Assembly (NCBI GenBank): GCA_019054805.1
Contig: JAHQIY010000001.1
Span: forward strand, 2,928,501 to 2,992,500
Source of the DNA: Brachionus manjavacas
Lineage: Eukaryota; Rotifera; Eurotatoria; Ploima; Brachionidae
Reading direction: 5' to 3'
DNA: 64,000 nt
The position numbers and the translations under genes are program-made. The notes under the pieces are model-generated. The model had not been told where the DNA came from. It saw only the letters and a program-made list of their open reading frames with translations, and searched no databases. This document shows positions 11,111 to 24,001 of the stretch, in pieces (position 1 is the stretch's first letter; the number at the start of each line of letters is the position of its first letter).

Positions 11111-14100
11111 TTAAAGTTTAATTGACTGGCTCCATTTTTCTTCTTGAGCCTTTGTTGTCAACCACTTAACTCCCAGACGTTTTTCCAATTGAAACAAATC
11201 CAAATATAATTGAAAATCCTAAAAAATGATAAAATACAACTAAAATTTATTATTCATTTTTAAATTTATAAAAAAATTACTTCATCGAACCAAACATGTT
11301 GAAGCGCACTTTTAACTGACATTCGGCGTTCTATCTTTACCTGTAAAAACTTATTTATTAAATCTATTGCTCTAGGATCGACAAGCCTCCATGGATTTTC
11401 CGGAAACATGAAATTCGAATTCCTAATCTGTTCATTTATGTCACGATCTTCTTCGAATGGAAAAGTCCCGCTTAACGAAACGTATACAATTACACCCATA
11501 CTCCACATGTCTATGGAGTTATTATACAAACGTTTTAGCTTAAGTTCAGGCGCTGTATACAAAATAAAAGTTAAAATAAAAATTTAAAAAAAATAAATTT
11601 GGTTATACGGGAATAGGCCGGGGTTCCGACCATGCTTCTTCTAAACGAATTTTCACCGATTATTTTAGCGTAGCCAAAGTCGCACATTTTCACCTGAGGA
11701 TAGTCAATATTCTCGACCAAGAGAATATTTTCAGGCTTTAGGTCGCAATGGGCAATCTTTTTCTCATGCAGATAGTTCAACGCAATTAATATCTTAATTT
11801 AAGAAAAAGTCTAATTTTGTTTTATTTTTTTGACATTCATTAATTTTAATTTAATTTGATTTAATAAAATATTTTAAATGAAAAAATGCATTCTAATTGG
11901 GAAAACATTTATTATTCATTAGTTTAAGTTCAATTTAAAAAATGCACAATATATTTTAATCGAAAATGTTATGCTTTATAATTTTGTTAGTAAAAAAATA
12001 AGAAAAAAATTTTTTTCAAAGATTTGTAATCGACAAAAAAAATTAAAATATTGAATAAATTTTATTTGGATATTTTTCAGACATAATTTAAAATTTTAAA
12101 GGTATCTCTAAAGAGATTTGAGACGGTAAATATTATATGATAATTTTATCTAAATGGGAAGACTCATTGAAAAAAAAACATGTGCTGTGGTTATGTTAGA
12201 TATTTATGTTTTTGAATAGAAATCCCAGATAATCTCATGTTAAATAAAATTTTTAAATTTTATGCTAACAATATGTTCAAAGAAATTAATCTTGAATTCT
12301 AATTCAAAAATGTAAAATCTAAAAAAAGTGTATCTTGTTTTGGATATTCAATTGAATGAAAATTTTAAGTTCGGAATCGTAATTATTCTGTTAAAAAAAA
12401 TAAATATTTTTTCATTAATGTGTGATAGAATAATTTTAAAAAATCCTTAAAAAAATATTAATTTTACTAATTTTTTAAGAATATTTAAAAATTTTGGCCA
12501 AATTTTTGGGCTAAATTATTTTAAAAAAAATTTTATTTTAATCATTTGATATTTGAAGTCACATATTTTTTAATTTTTGTTTTTTTTAGGGTAGAAAAAA
12601 AAATCACCTTAAAAAGAAGCACTTTTGAATTTTGACCAAGATAATGTCTTCTAGTTTAAGTCATAAGTCTAAAGAATGCAAAACCCTTGACAAAAAGCAA
12701 GCTTAATCTTCTCGATTATAAAAATTAAACTCCATTTTTTAGCAATTAGATAAATTTTACACTTTAAATTAAATATTGATTTTTACTAAAACCTTGATTT
12801 TATGAATTCAAATAAACTCAAATAAAATAATATAATTTACTTGGTAAATAATAAACTTGGCAATTCTCTCACTCAGTCTAGATGGATTTCGATTGAGAAT
12901 CATTTCAAGCATATCGGTTGCCAATTTTTCGGTAACAATGTACAACCGTTCGACTTCATCGAACAAAGCGTAGAGCTTAATGATACCGGGGTGTTCCAAA
13001 TTGTACAAAATAGTGATTTCATTTTGAAAAATACTACTTCCCACTTGAATGTCTTTAAAACGAGTCTTGTCGATTACTTTAATTGCGACTGTTTTTCCGG
13101 ACGCTTTGCACTTGCCGCCATACACTTGACCAAATTGTCCCGATCCGAGTAAATCATGCGGATTGATGGTATACTCTTCATTGACGCTTTTTTCTTCATA
13201 CTTAGGCGCTGATATTTTAATAGAGGGACGTTTTCCTTGATGACCCATGTATGGCAAATAGACCATTTTAAATATGTTAAAAAAATTTCTTGCCGGAACA
13301 TTAATGGTCGAGTTCGGGTCCGAATTTCCCATGCCGCAATAGTACTGTTCATCACTAGTCACCAGCACATACAAACACTTTTGGTCATTGATACAATTTT
13401 CGTCCTTGCTGTTAAGACCATTTAGCTTGGCATTTTTGATTGTCTCAAGTGGAATTTCTTTCAGTACCTTCTCTAATCGGTAGGAGTTATAGATTTTAAT
13501 TGACTTTGTGTCCAATTGCCAGTAATGGATTAAAGGCTTAGGGAAAGAAAATGTTTAGAATTTTTTTATTATTTTCTGCCGCGGTTTACCTCGGTATTTT
13601 TATTTGTATAGTAGTACATGTGACCGGACCAAAAGCATTCGTTGGTCTTTTTGACTCGTTGTGATAGCCTTATTAGTCCGATGAATTTTTTGCTATCGTG
13701 AGCTTTCCTAATATCGCACTCTTTCTTGACCGATTCGGCATGATCGTCCGAATCCGAGTCAATAAACCCATTGTCTTCCATTTCGTCAGTAGAATCGCAC
13801 ACTGATATGCCGTCCATGTCCTCGTCGTCTTTGCGAATTGGTCGGCAATTTTTTTTGGCCTTTTGACGACACTTGGTGTGTATGTACACATGGCAGTCCT
13901 TGCACTCGTAATAGGACTTGACATTGGAAATGTCCATTTGGCACACGTCACACAAGGACGCAAATCGACTTGAGGTAAACGCTTGTCTCTCGATCAGCGA
14001 GTGCTCCAGCTCTATGTGCATATTCTATAGAAGAAATTTTTTGTTAAATAAGTAGATTAAAATGATAAATATTTTATTAAAAAAATTTGAAAACCATTTC

Positions 14101-14830
14101 TTTCAAAGGATCCGAATTAAACGCAGAATTAGATTGGGCATTTTGCTTCAAAAACATATTATTCAATTGCTTATTGCATATCTTGGGCATATCTGGTATG
14201 CATCTTTTGTGAAAATTCATGCCACAAACTCAAATTAAAAAAATAAATAATAATAAAAAAATTTATTTTTTTTTCTTAAATTTTCCGCATACCCTCACAT
14301 TTAAGACCTTGTTTGATCAAGCCTACCAGGAGTTTTGAACAAAAATCACAGTAAGTTGGTGTCAGATAGTTGGTAACGTGCAGCGAATGCAGCACATCTT
14401 TTAAATTGATTTCACTGTTTGACATTCGATTGCCGCTGACACCGCTTGATTTCAAGTCAATGGCCATTCTGTTGCTCAACTGGTCCTCTTCTCTGATAGT
14501 GCCTTGGCTCAACAATTACCAAAAAAGAACTAGAAAAAGAGTAAAACAGTTACTTAGGTTTTGATTTGTTCTGAGGGGAAAAGAGTTAGTGGAATGAATG
14601 GGCTCGATGAACGAGCCAGGATCGTCTAAAACGGAGTTTCTGTACAACGACTCGCTTTGGTTGTATGAATTAGTGACTACGCTATTACAGGTGATGTCGG
14701 GAATGACCGACTCGGACTCTTCTTTGGTCAATTTGGAGCCTTTTTCAGTGATGGCCGCGTTTTTTTTGGGCGCACCCGATAAACGCTGCAAAAATTTATT
14801 AAAAAAAGAGGGGTCTTTTGACGAGCTCAT
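11111..14830 (-). CDS. PRKD: Protein kinase D (PRKD-like serine/threonine kinase)
   Basis: Eight exons on the minus strand: 14554-14830, 14293-14490, 14095-14228, 13590-14024, 12841-13536, 11609-11792, 11281-11552 and 11111-11218. All phases agree and give 767 aa. Domains in order: C1a finger (H-x12-C-x2-C-x13-C-x2-C-x4-H-x2-C-x7-C, split by an intron); C1b finger (CDVC, CKDC, HTKC); an acidic linker; a PH domain split by an intron ([18 protein letters not shown]); and the kinase domain. Kinase motifs are the [12 protein letters not shown] glycine loop, AIKVIDK lysine, [15 protein letters not shown] and the PKD activation loop [13 protein letters not shown], with both regulatory serines kept. 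The family is activated by diacylglycerol and PKC at Golgi and plasma membranes. The exon 1/2 junction (a 63-nt intron) was chosen by phase and is the least certain. Confidence 0.9.
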
Positions 14831-17800
14831 GTTGGTATCATGAACCACTAGACAACTAGAGTAGGAACTGACATATTATATCTAAAAGCAAAAATAAACA
14901 TACTATTGATTTTAGCTCGACTGGTTTTGATTGTTTTCAATTTAAGTTAAGTAAATTAAACATAATTCTGAAATAAAACATAAAAATTTTTATTTTTTCT
15001 TTATTATCATATTGGCTTATCTTAAATTTGATCAATAAGTACTTAAGACCCAATATGATATGAAATTTAATAGGTTTTAGAAAATTAAAATTTTTTCATC
15101 TTATTGACGCTATTTTGGCATTGCGACGAGTAATTTTTTTATTTTCTATTCGTAAACTAGAATAAACACTTAAATTTATGAAAAATATAAAATTTTTAAT
15201 TTTTAACTACATAAAAAAAGGTAAATTGAATAAATTAAATTATGCTCAAAAGTTATTGCTCATTCTAGTTTTAAACAACTACCAAGTATCTCACAGATAA
15301 GCTAAAATAATTAAGAATTTTTTTACTAAACGATTTTATATTTTAATTAATTTTTATTAATTCCGATTAGGTAATTAGAAAGGAAAGTGCACATCCAGGC
15401 ATCGTTGCTCGTTGCTTCAAATTAGTGCAATCCAAGCCATCATGCGATAGTGATTAATAATTATTGACTTTTAAAACTAATCAGATTAACAACTTATATT
15501 AAAAATGTGCCTAATTGGCTTCCAAAAATTCTCTAATGCCACAATATCCTAGAGGAATATATTCTCTTATCTAATCATTTGCATAAAATGGATTTTAGTC
15601 AAATTTTGCCATAATTCATTTTGACATAATTAAAAATCAAGCTTTCAAGGATTTTTTTATCTTTCTCCCCAAAGTTATGTGCGTGTACAGAAACCATTTA
15701 ATGGACTAGGTTAACAAAAAAAAACTTACCTTTTTTTAAGCTTGTTAAAATGAAATGTGATCGCGTACAGCTATATCGTTGATTTTTTATCGATTTTAAA
15801 GATAAGATAATATTTTTTAAATAACTCTAGTTTAATATTTTGATAGGTGAATTAAAAAAAAAACTTGTTTGATTTAAATATACGGTTTTGTTATGAAGGC
15901 AGAAAAGCGCTTTGAAAATATCATGATATTTTTTTCTTTGATGAAAAATCAAACAATCACGTCCTAATTAGTTGAAATAAATGAGATCTTCAAGCTATTG
16001 CTAACTTAAAAATACCATTCATTCCCTACTTTTTAAGATCTCCAATTAATTTTCTAATTAAATATTTTTTATCTGTAATGAAATTTTTCAAATTTATTTT
16101 CTGTCCTCGCAGAATTCAATTATTCATTCATGCATGTTTTGGAGTTGAATTTTTTAGAAAGGTATTTTAAATTATAAATGTGAGTGTCAGATGCAATCTA
16201 TTCGAATGACAATTTAATTGAATTCTCGAGCACCTTTTTGTTTATATCATGTTAATGTGAAAGAATGAAGTCTTATGAGGACAGAAAATTAGCTTTGTTT
16301 TATGCAAATGAAATAAAGATTATAACAATTTGGGAAAGATTTTTCTCGAAAAGACTAAGCAAACAAATTGATTAAATAATGACTTCCGATGCAGGAAAAA
16401 TTAATTCAATTCTTTTGATTAATTCGACTTGAATTTATTAGATAAGGTAAAAATTAAATTAAAAAAATGGATTTGAAATCAAATAATTTATCTAATTTTC
16501 TTTTAATAAATTAATTATAAATGAAGTTTAAAAACTTAATGTTGCAGAATTTAAATGATTTTTAACTTTATTTTTTTTGCTGAGAAACAATTTATAAGAA
16601 TATTGTTTTTAACGTGAATTAAATGTATCATTCAAAAATACATTTTCAAAATCAAAAATTTCAATTTGATCAAAAAACAACGTTCTAAAGTTAGGCTTCC
16701 CGATTTTAATTTTGTTTCAATTTATATAATTGAATATAATTAATTGAATATAATATAATTGAATATTATTATTATTTTTATTAAAAGATTTTTTAAAGTT
16801 TTGAAAAATTCAAATCATTTTTGAATGTGATTTTAAAAATAAAAAAAGAAAACAACTAAATTTTCTTAATTATTAAACTATTGATTTTGGATTGAAATAT
16901 AATTCGATTGCTGAACCACGAATTGTTGGAAAAAAATAAAATTTTCAATTTTCTTAATTTAATTTATTTTATTCAAAAGTCTTTAAAAAAATATGTAATA
17001 TAAAAAAAGTGCCACATACCAAAAATGTAGCAAAATAGTTTTGTGCTTTTTCCATTTAGTAATTAAAATTCAAAAATTATTAGCAAACTTTTCAAGAAAT
17101 GTTTGCTATCATTTAAAAAATTAAAAAATTATTATAAAGCCTAAATTTTAAACTAAAATGTTCATCTAGCTTTTTCTGCTTATGATGTTTTCAATAAATA
17201 GAATTTTTAATCAATTTTAGCTATGTCAATTTTGTAAATTAACAATTTTATTTATTTATTCAATGCACGCCTTGTAGGCGATATAAAAAAAATACAAAAA
17301 AAAATTAAAATAGAATTAATAAAATTAATAAATTTTTTTATTGAATTTAATTTCACCATTTTTTTTAACACTTCATAAAAACAAAAGAATAAGCAAAAGG
17401 GTTTTAAAATAGACTTAAGCTCTTCGAATGAACCTTCGGAATAAACCCAAATTATTTTTTTAATTACTTAAAAATAAAAAAAATCCTTGTGCAATAGATT
17501 TTTTTATTATAAAATATTTAAAACCTTTTTTAAATAACGAAAAGTTGAATTATTTAGTGAATGAAAGTAGTAGTTAAGTTTACTCTAAAGGTTGAATTTT
17601 AAGGCTGTAAAACACTATTAAGTTAAAAAAATGATAATACTAAGCCTTGAATTCAATTTTTAATTCGATCTAAATTTTTTTGGGCATGCACTTCTTTGTG
17701 ATCGTAAATGATGAATATATAGAAATTACTTGCTCATTAATACTCGATTCATTTTGATTTACAGTTTAATCCATTAAATTTGACTGATTTAAATAATAAA

Positions 17801-18400
17801 GTTTTTAATATATCCAATTTCTGGCCTAATCTAAAAACCGGTTGAATCAATCAAAACTTTAAATGACTTATAAAATATTAGAGTTAAAGTTTTTGCTATA
17901 AAACAATAAAAAACAACTTTTCTAAGATTTTTTTATTCTATCTATTTAATTTGAAAGTAATAAGATTGCATAAATAACTCAAATTTATTAAGTAAAAAAG
18001 TAAATTGGAAACATTGAAATTTTAAATACTTTTCAAAAAATTTTTTTATTTTAAGAATAAAAAAATACAGCATTTTTATTTAAAAATTAATTTTTCTATG
18101 ATTTAAATATTAAATAAAAAAAGTTCTAAATTTGCTTCGGTTAAATCTTTTTCTTTTTATACTTTTAAATTTTATCTTCTTTTTAATTTAACACATCGTC
18201 AGATTTGGCGTTAACTAAATCAACATAATAAAATAATAAGAAATTTATTTTTATTTTATTTATTTATTTAATTTAAAAAAAATTAATCTAATTAAAAAAT
18301 CTTTAAATATTTAACTTTATAAAGAAAAATTGCAGTTTTAAAAAAATATTTTCAACACAAAGATTTTAACTTAAAAAGCTAAAAAAAACCTTATAGACCT
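14831..18400. other. AT-rich intergenic region upstream of PRKD
   Basis: I find no gene. A less AT-rich patch at about 15380-15460 could be regulatory, but I recognise nothing in it. A perfect 13-bp inverted repeat (ATTTTCTGTCCTC at 16096-16108 and its complement at 16277-16289) brackets 168 bp of non-coding sequence. Confidence 0.5.
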
Positions 18401-18419
18401 CAATCTCATTTTTTATCTC

Positions 18420-18525
18420 TTACCGTGTTCCGAATCTTTGATCCTCTACTTGGTTGTCTAACACACAATCCACTGTTTATCTATAGAATAAACGATTTTG
18501 AAGATTACTTTCTAGCCAAAAAAGA
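18420..18525 (+). mobile_element. Highly decayed LINE reverse-transcriptase fragment (tentative)
   Basis: One plus frame reads RIFDPLLGCLTHNPLFIYRINDFEDYF. This resembles the RT block around 'GSVLSPLLFLIYINDFEDY' seen in LINEs of this kind. There are many substitutions and it is short, so it is only suggestive. It lies about 800 bp upstream of the clearer LINE pieces. Confidence 0.3.
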
Positions 18526-19329
18526 CCATAATTCTAATGTAATTATTTTTTTTAGTATTTAAAATTACAAAATTAAAAATAAATTTACAGATTCTATTAC
18601 AGTTTTGTTTCAAAAATATTTTTATTTTTTCTTTATTTTTTGCACTTTTATTTAAATTCTTTTGAACGTCGAATTTTTCGCCCAAGTAGTTCGTCATAGC
18701 GAAAAATGACTAGATCTTTCACTTCATTTATTGCCTATCGAAAATCTAATGAAAGCAAGAGGCGATGGTAAAGATTAATAATCGATTTATTCTATCAAGC
18801 ACACTTTGTAAAATATATGGGAGCATAATTTTTAGATTTAAAAGGCTGAAGCTTTCTGAAAAGGAAAAAAACAACATGTGAATAAAATTAATAATATCAG
18901 CAAATAAATTAAATCAAGTGAGAATCTATCTAATACAAATTGATAGAACAAAATAAAAATTAATATCTTCTCATTGTAAACTTTATTAACGAGAGATTTT
19001 ATACTATTAGATTTATTTTTTAATTAATTCAAGAGTAAAAAATCGATCTGAATCGTATTTGTAGATTTTGAATTAATTTATTTATAAAAATTAACCAGGT
19101 GTCAGTTTCTTTTCGAAAAAGTAAAATTGAAGTCGGATAAGCCTTAAAAAAACAATATTTAGAAGAAATTTAATTTCTAAATTTTTAAAAAGTATCAATT
19201 AAAAACGCTGTTTGATTCATCAATGCTTCTTTAAGCAAACAAAAATTTTGTTGTTCTACAAATAGCTAGACTTGTCACAGAAAAAGTTTACTACTTCCAC
19301 TACTGTTAAACTACTATATTTTCCATTAA

Positions 19330-19712
19330 TTTTTTTTTCAAAAACGATACGCCTAATTCTTGGAAGTTAGCAAGCGTTTCACCTCTGCATAAAAGTGGGT
19401 CCAAAAAACTGCTTTTTTAAACTACAGACCAGTCTCATTAATCTTAAAGGGAGAAATCATGACTTTCTTTTTAATGAACAAGTTAATCAAATGGAAGCAG
19501 CATCGATTTATGCCAGGCAAATCATTTACCACAAATCAAATTGAGTTTGTTGACAAAGAAACATTTGAGATCGAAAATGAAAATTTAATTGATGTCATTT
19601 ACACTGACTTCTCTAAGGCGTTTGATAAAGTCTTGCATAGAGAAATTTAAAGAAAATTAAGAGCATATGGTATTGCAAATGAGCTAAATGAATGGATAAA
19701 ATTCCTTAAAAC
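19330..19712 (+). mobile_element. LINE reverse-transcriptase fragment A (CR1/jockey-like)
   Basis: Plus-strand translation gives PNSWKLASVSPLHKSGSKK, then a broken NYRPVSL block, then HRFMPGKSFTTNQIEFVD and LIDVIYTDFSKAFDKVLHR. The last is RT motif A with its catalytic aspartate. Frame breaks show it is dead. The RT frame runs as far as RAYGIANELNEWIKFLK and then changes abruptly into endonuclease sequence of element B, so it ends at a junction near 19713. Confidence 0.75.
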
Positions 19713-22040
19713 AGTAATCGGTGGTGGTGTTGCGATTTACATTCGTAATGATGGTGATTCCTTCGAAATAATAGCAGGCTGGATATATCGACTACTTTAC
19801 GCTAGCATGGAAATAAAGGAATACAATGTTGTTAATGATGCAATAAGCCGTGCCATATCCACCGTAGACAAGAAAAAGTATTCGTGTCTTCTGATTGCGA
19901 ACGACTTCAACTATCCACTATTAAAAATGGGATTATGAAGGACTAAACAAGTATCTCACAGGTAGTCAAGACACGATAGCAACTTCTGAAATAGACGAAA
20001 AATACAAAAAAATGATCGAGGAGTATGATTTAGGATTTGCTAAGTTAGTCCCTTAAAAACGAGTATATAGATCAACAAGGATAAATCAAAAATGGTAAAA
20101 TAAGGAAAATGTTTTAATCAAGAAGAGAAAATACAAGCTGCATTTAAGAATGCTGTCACCGGCCTGATTAGAAGCATTACAAGAAGAGTAGACATCTATT
20201 TGCAAACTAATAAGAAAAAATTGTAAAGTCAACGCGAGAAGAGTATCATTCAACAAAGCAAAAGCAACCCTAAAGTAATATATGCATACATCTATCACCA
20301 TGAAATACAAAAGGAAAGAGTTCGCTTTTTGACTAACTCGAATCGTGATCTGATAGTGGATAAAAGGACGATAGCAAACTTATTAAACGTTCAAATCCAA
20401 GAAGCTTTTAATTCAGATAGCATTTAAGAATAGCCAAGTTTCGAGGCAAGATGTTGAGCCAACTGTCAAATTGACATCGAGCCATTTTCAAATCTTAATA
20501 TTTTCAAACACTTGTGTGAGTTTAAAAAAAAGAGAGCGAGTGGGAATCTGTACAAAGCTGCGCACAAACTTTTTCCATGCTGATGGAACCAATTTTAAAA
20601 AACTCGTTTATAAAAGGTAAACTACCCTTTGCGTGGAAGGAAGCAAATGTCTCAACATATCAATTTTTAAGAAAGGTTAAAAAACCTTGGCAGCAAATTA
20701 TAGACAAATATCCCTGCAAGGTTATTGAGAGTATTATTAGAGACGCGAAGATGCCGCATTTAAGTAAGTACAATTTGATTGCAAAACAACTACACGGCTT
20801 TATTACTAAGAAATCTTGTTGTACCAATCTCTTTGAGACAATTGACTTATAACCGAAGCCTTGAAACGCGGTTTTGCTTCAGTTATAGTCACTGGACTTT
20901 GCAAAAGCGTTTGAAAAAGTGCCTCATAAGGCATTAATTAAGAAACTTGAATTATACGGATTCAGGGACAACTTATTCATAGCCTTGAATAATTCTGACT
21001 GGAAGGACGAACTAAGTGGAGTCTCACAAGGGTCCGTCCTTGGTCCGCTTCTCTTTGTTATATTCATCAACGACATGCCAATCATAGTCAGCAGCTTGAT
21101 GAGACTTTTTGCTGAAGACACAAAACTTCTCTACACCATCAAGAACGGCCTTGATGTGCAGCAATTGAAAATGGCTATGGATAGACTTGTTAAATGGGCA
21201 GATGAATTGTAGATGGATTTCAACAGTGAAAAATATAAGTATATGTTCTTAAAGAACTAATATTTGCCATTAATCAGCCTTTCAATGAACAACTTTCCAA
21301 TGAAGCAAATCAGTTTTGGGCGCGACCTTGGAATCTATTTAATAAACGACCTCAAATGGAATCACCAAGTATTACAAGCTGCAAACAAAGCCAATAATAT
21401 TTTGGTGTAACTCAAGCAAGTTTTTAAGTGCTGGACAAACAGCACTTTCAGACAACTGTGTGTAGCTTTCGTGAGACCGCACTTAGAGTACGCTGCTGCT
21501 GCTTGGAACCTTAATTCAAAAGACGATGCAAAATACTCGGAAAGCTCCAACGAAGAGCAACAAAATTGGCTTATGAACTCAGAAATCTTAAAATCGAGCA
21601 AAAATTAGCCAAGTTAAAACTTACCACCTTAAAAATAGGACGAAAAAGAGGCAACCTTATAGAATTTTTTAAGACCACGAATGATTTTAGCTCGGTAGTT
21701 TTTCATAACCAGACTTTAAAAAATAACTCACTGGCAAGTGAGTTGTTGGTTCAGCAGGTGGGACTCGAGGGCATCAACAAAGATTGACAAGGCAGCTAAC
21801 TAAAACTAAACAATGAGACATCTTCCTGACAAATAGAGAAGTGAACAGTTGGAATGAACTGCCTGTCGAATTAATCAACGCAAAATAGAAGAATACCTTA
21901 AAAAACCAGCTGGATAATTATTTAAAAACGAAATAACAGAAAACTTTATTTTGATATTAATTTATTATAATTACTGTATGTAAAAATTGACAGCTACCAT
22001 AGCAAGCCTTGCACCGCAGGTCTCCTGCTGTAGCTTAAAA
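19713..22040 (+). mobile_element. LINE element B, endonuclease to 3' end, degenerate
   Basis: Successive frames give an AP-endonuclease stretch (GGGVAIYIRNDGDSFEI, then KKYSCLLIANDFNYPL) and the linker (NPKVIYAYI, LTNSNRDLIVDKRTIANLLN). These are followed by RT N-terminus (ILKNSFIKGKLPFAWKEANV), motif A (LDFAKAFEKVPH), SGVSQGSVLGPLLFVIFIND, LFAEDTKLLY, VRPHLEYAAAAWN and the terminal FLTNREVNSWNELPVELIN. Several stops and frameshifts make it a pseudogene. The catalytic FADD box reads FAED. A short hairpin (22016-22028) near the 3' end matches a hairpin in the LINE at 34560-35830. Confidence 0.85.
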
Positions 22041-24001
22041 TGTTAGTATTATTAACATCCAATCGAGGGTTCATTAATCATATTTTAACGCAAATCTACT
22101 CGTCTAATTATATGAGCCCAGCTTATTCACCGTTAAAATACATGATCATTCCAAGCATTGTGATTAAAGGTGCAACATCGGGAACTAATGCAGTTGATCT
22201 CAAGTCAAAACCAAATTGAATTTAAAGTTTCACAATCTGACTGATTCAAATTTAATTACTGATTCATCGGCTGATCACACACAGTCGCTAAAAATCATTG
22301 GACTTAGGTTTTGAGTGAAAAGTCCGAGAAGATAATTCAGATCCGATGTTCTTTTGGTCAAGCTAAGGAAAAATCTTGACTGTAGAGGACAAAAATTATC
22401 AAAAATTTCCAAATCGCATTGAAGTTTCAATTTCAAGGTTAATCAATAGACTAGTTCTCTTATCATAGTATACTGATTAACACTTCATTTATATAATTAA
22501 TAAATACAAATTTAATATTCAAAATGATGATTATTTGTAAAATTATTAGCAATTTTTTTATATCGATTTTGCATTTTTAAATTTTAGATTGTTCTACTTT
22601 TTAAAAGTAATTCAAGTTATATAAATGTAAATAAATCTCAAAATATAAAAGGACGATTAAAATTGATACCATAAAATTTTGAATAAAATGCCCCAAATTT
22701 TTTTTTATTTTTTCCCCAAATATTAAATAAATTCATCAATTATTAAGTTTATACATAAAAAATGAATTAACACTAAATTAAATAGAAATCCACTATTTTA
22801 GATTATTGACACAATTTATTAAAAAATTATATCAAATTTAAGAAAAAGTACCTATATTATGAGAAGAGAGTGTTTGTTTGGAAAAAAGATAATAGTCAAT
22901 CGATTATTATGCTGAAAACAACGTCAGTCATATTTTTCTAGAAAGTTGTTTGTGTCATTAAAATTGTTAGCTTCAATTTTCCATTTATTTAATTTAAAAA
23001 AAGAAAAATAATAATTTTTAGAAATTTTGATTATTGCATTTTTTGAAAAAAACACTCAAGAGTGGAACAATAACCAAAGTAAAGCAAAATAAATGAGTAT
23101 ATTTTAACCGATGTAGTTAGCTTGAAAAGTCTTTTATAAAGACATAAGGAGTTGAAGAGCAAAATTTACTCAAAATTAGAAGGTACGTAAGAATTTATCA
23201 TTAAGTACAATTTTTTATTTCAATTCTAGTACAATTTTCAAAAATTATTAAGATACACTAGCATCTATTTTTAAAATAGTAACCAATGCACGATTTTTTG
23301 TCCCAAAAGATTACATAAATTTGTCACGCAAATTCAACAAACAATAAGTCAATATTTGTATTAAATAAATAATTTGAAAAAATAAAAATTATTTACTGCC
23401 AATAATTCTTTGCTTTATCGAATAAATTGATTCTGGGATTGTTATTTTTTACTCTAAATTTATGTTATTGCCATGTCAAAAGATAAAATAATTTTAGGAT
23501 AATTTATATTTGGTTATTTAATTTTTTTTATTTAAAATTAATTAAATATTTATGATATAAATTTATTTCTAAAGTATTTTTTAAATAAATTTTCCAAAAA
23601 ATAACTAATTTTTTAATTTTTTAATTGGACAACACTAAATAAACTTAAAATGTCGACAACATTATTTTTCATTAAAAAAGCTTAATAACTGAACAAATAG
23701 ATTTTTTGGATATGACAAGCTCAAAGGAGTTGGTGGTAAATTACTTTAAAAATTACAGGCTGTAAAAAAATTTTTCGATTTTAATTAAAAATCTAGAGAC
23801 ATCATTGAAGTGTTTGAAAAAATTTATTCGATTAAATAATGCTATTCCAAATATAAATAAAATTTCACAACTAAAAATTAAATTAAATTTTTTTTTAATT
23901 AAAAAATTAAAATTTTAATTAATATAAAAAATAATTTACAAAGTTTAAATAATTAATAAATTATATTTATAATTCGATTTTAAAGCTAATTGAAGTACAT
24001 T
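22041..24001. other. AT-rich intergenic region
   Basis: No supportable gene. A short frame near 22105-22218 reads NYMSPAYSPLKYMIIP and continues for about 20 more residues, but I cannot place it. A dispersed repeat copy occupies 22668-22808. Confidence 0.5.
22668..22808 (+). repeat. Dispersed repeat, third copy of the 36.2/37.2-kb arm
   Basis: This stretch aligns with the inverted-repeat arms at 36204-36352 and 37095-37243. All share a core of the form accataaaattttgaa, a CCCCAAATTTTTTATTTTTTCC-like block, a spaced 'aattaacactt(t/a)attta' block and a closing cAATATTTT-like block. It has no partner nearby and is more diverged than the two arms are from each other. Confidence 0.6.

Noticed and set aside
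10929..11114. 61-codon lysine-rich frame upstream of the PRKD 3' end
   Set aside because: Composition is that of translated AT-rich spacer, starting at TTG and without homology.
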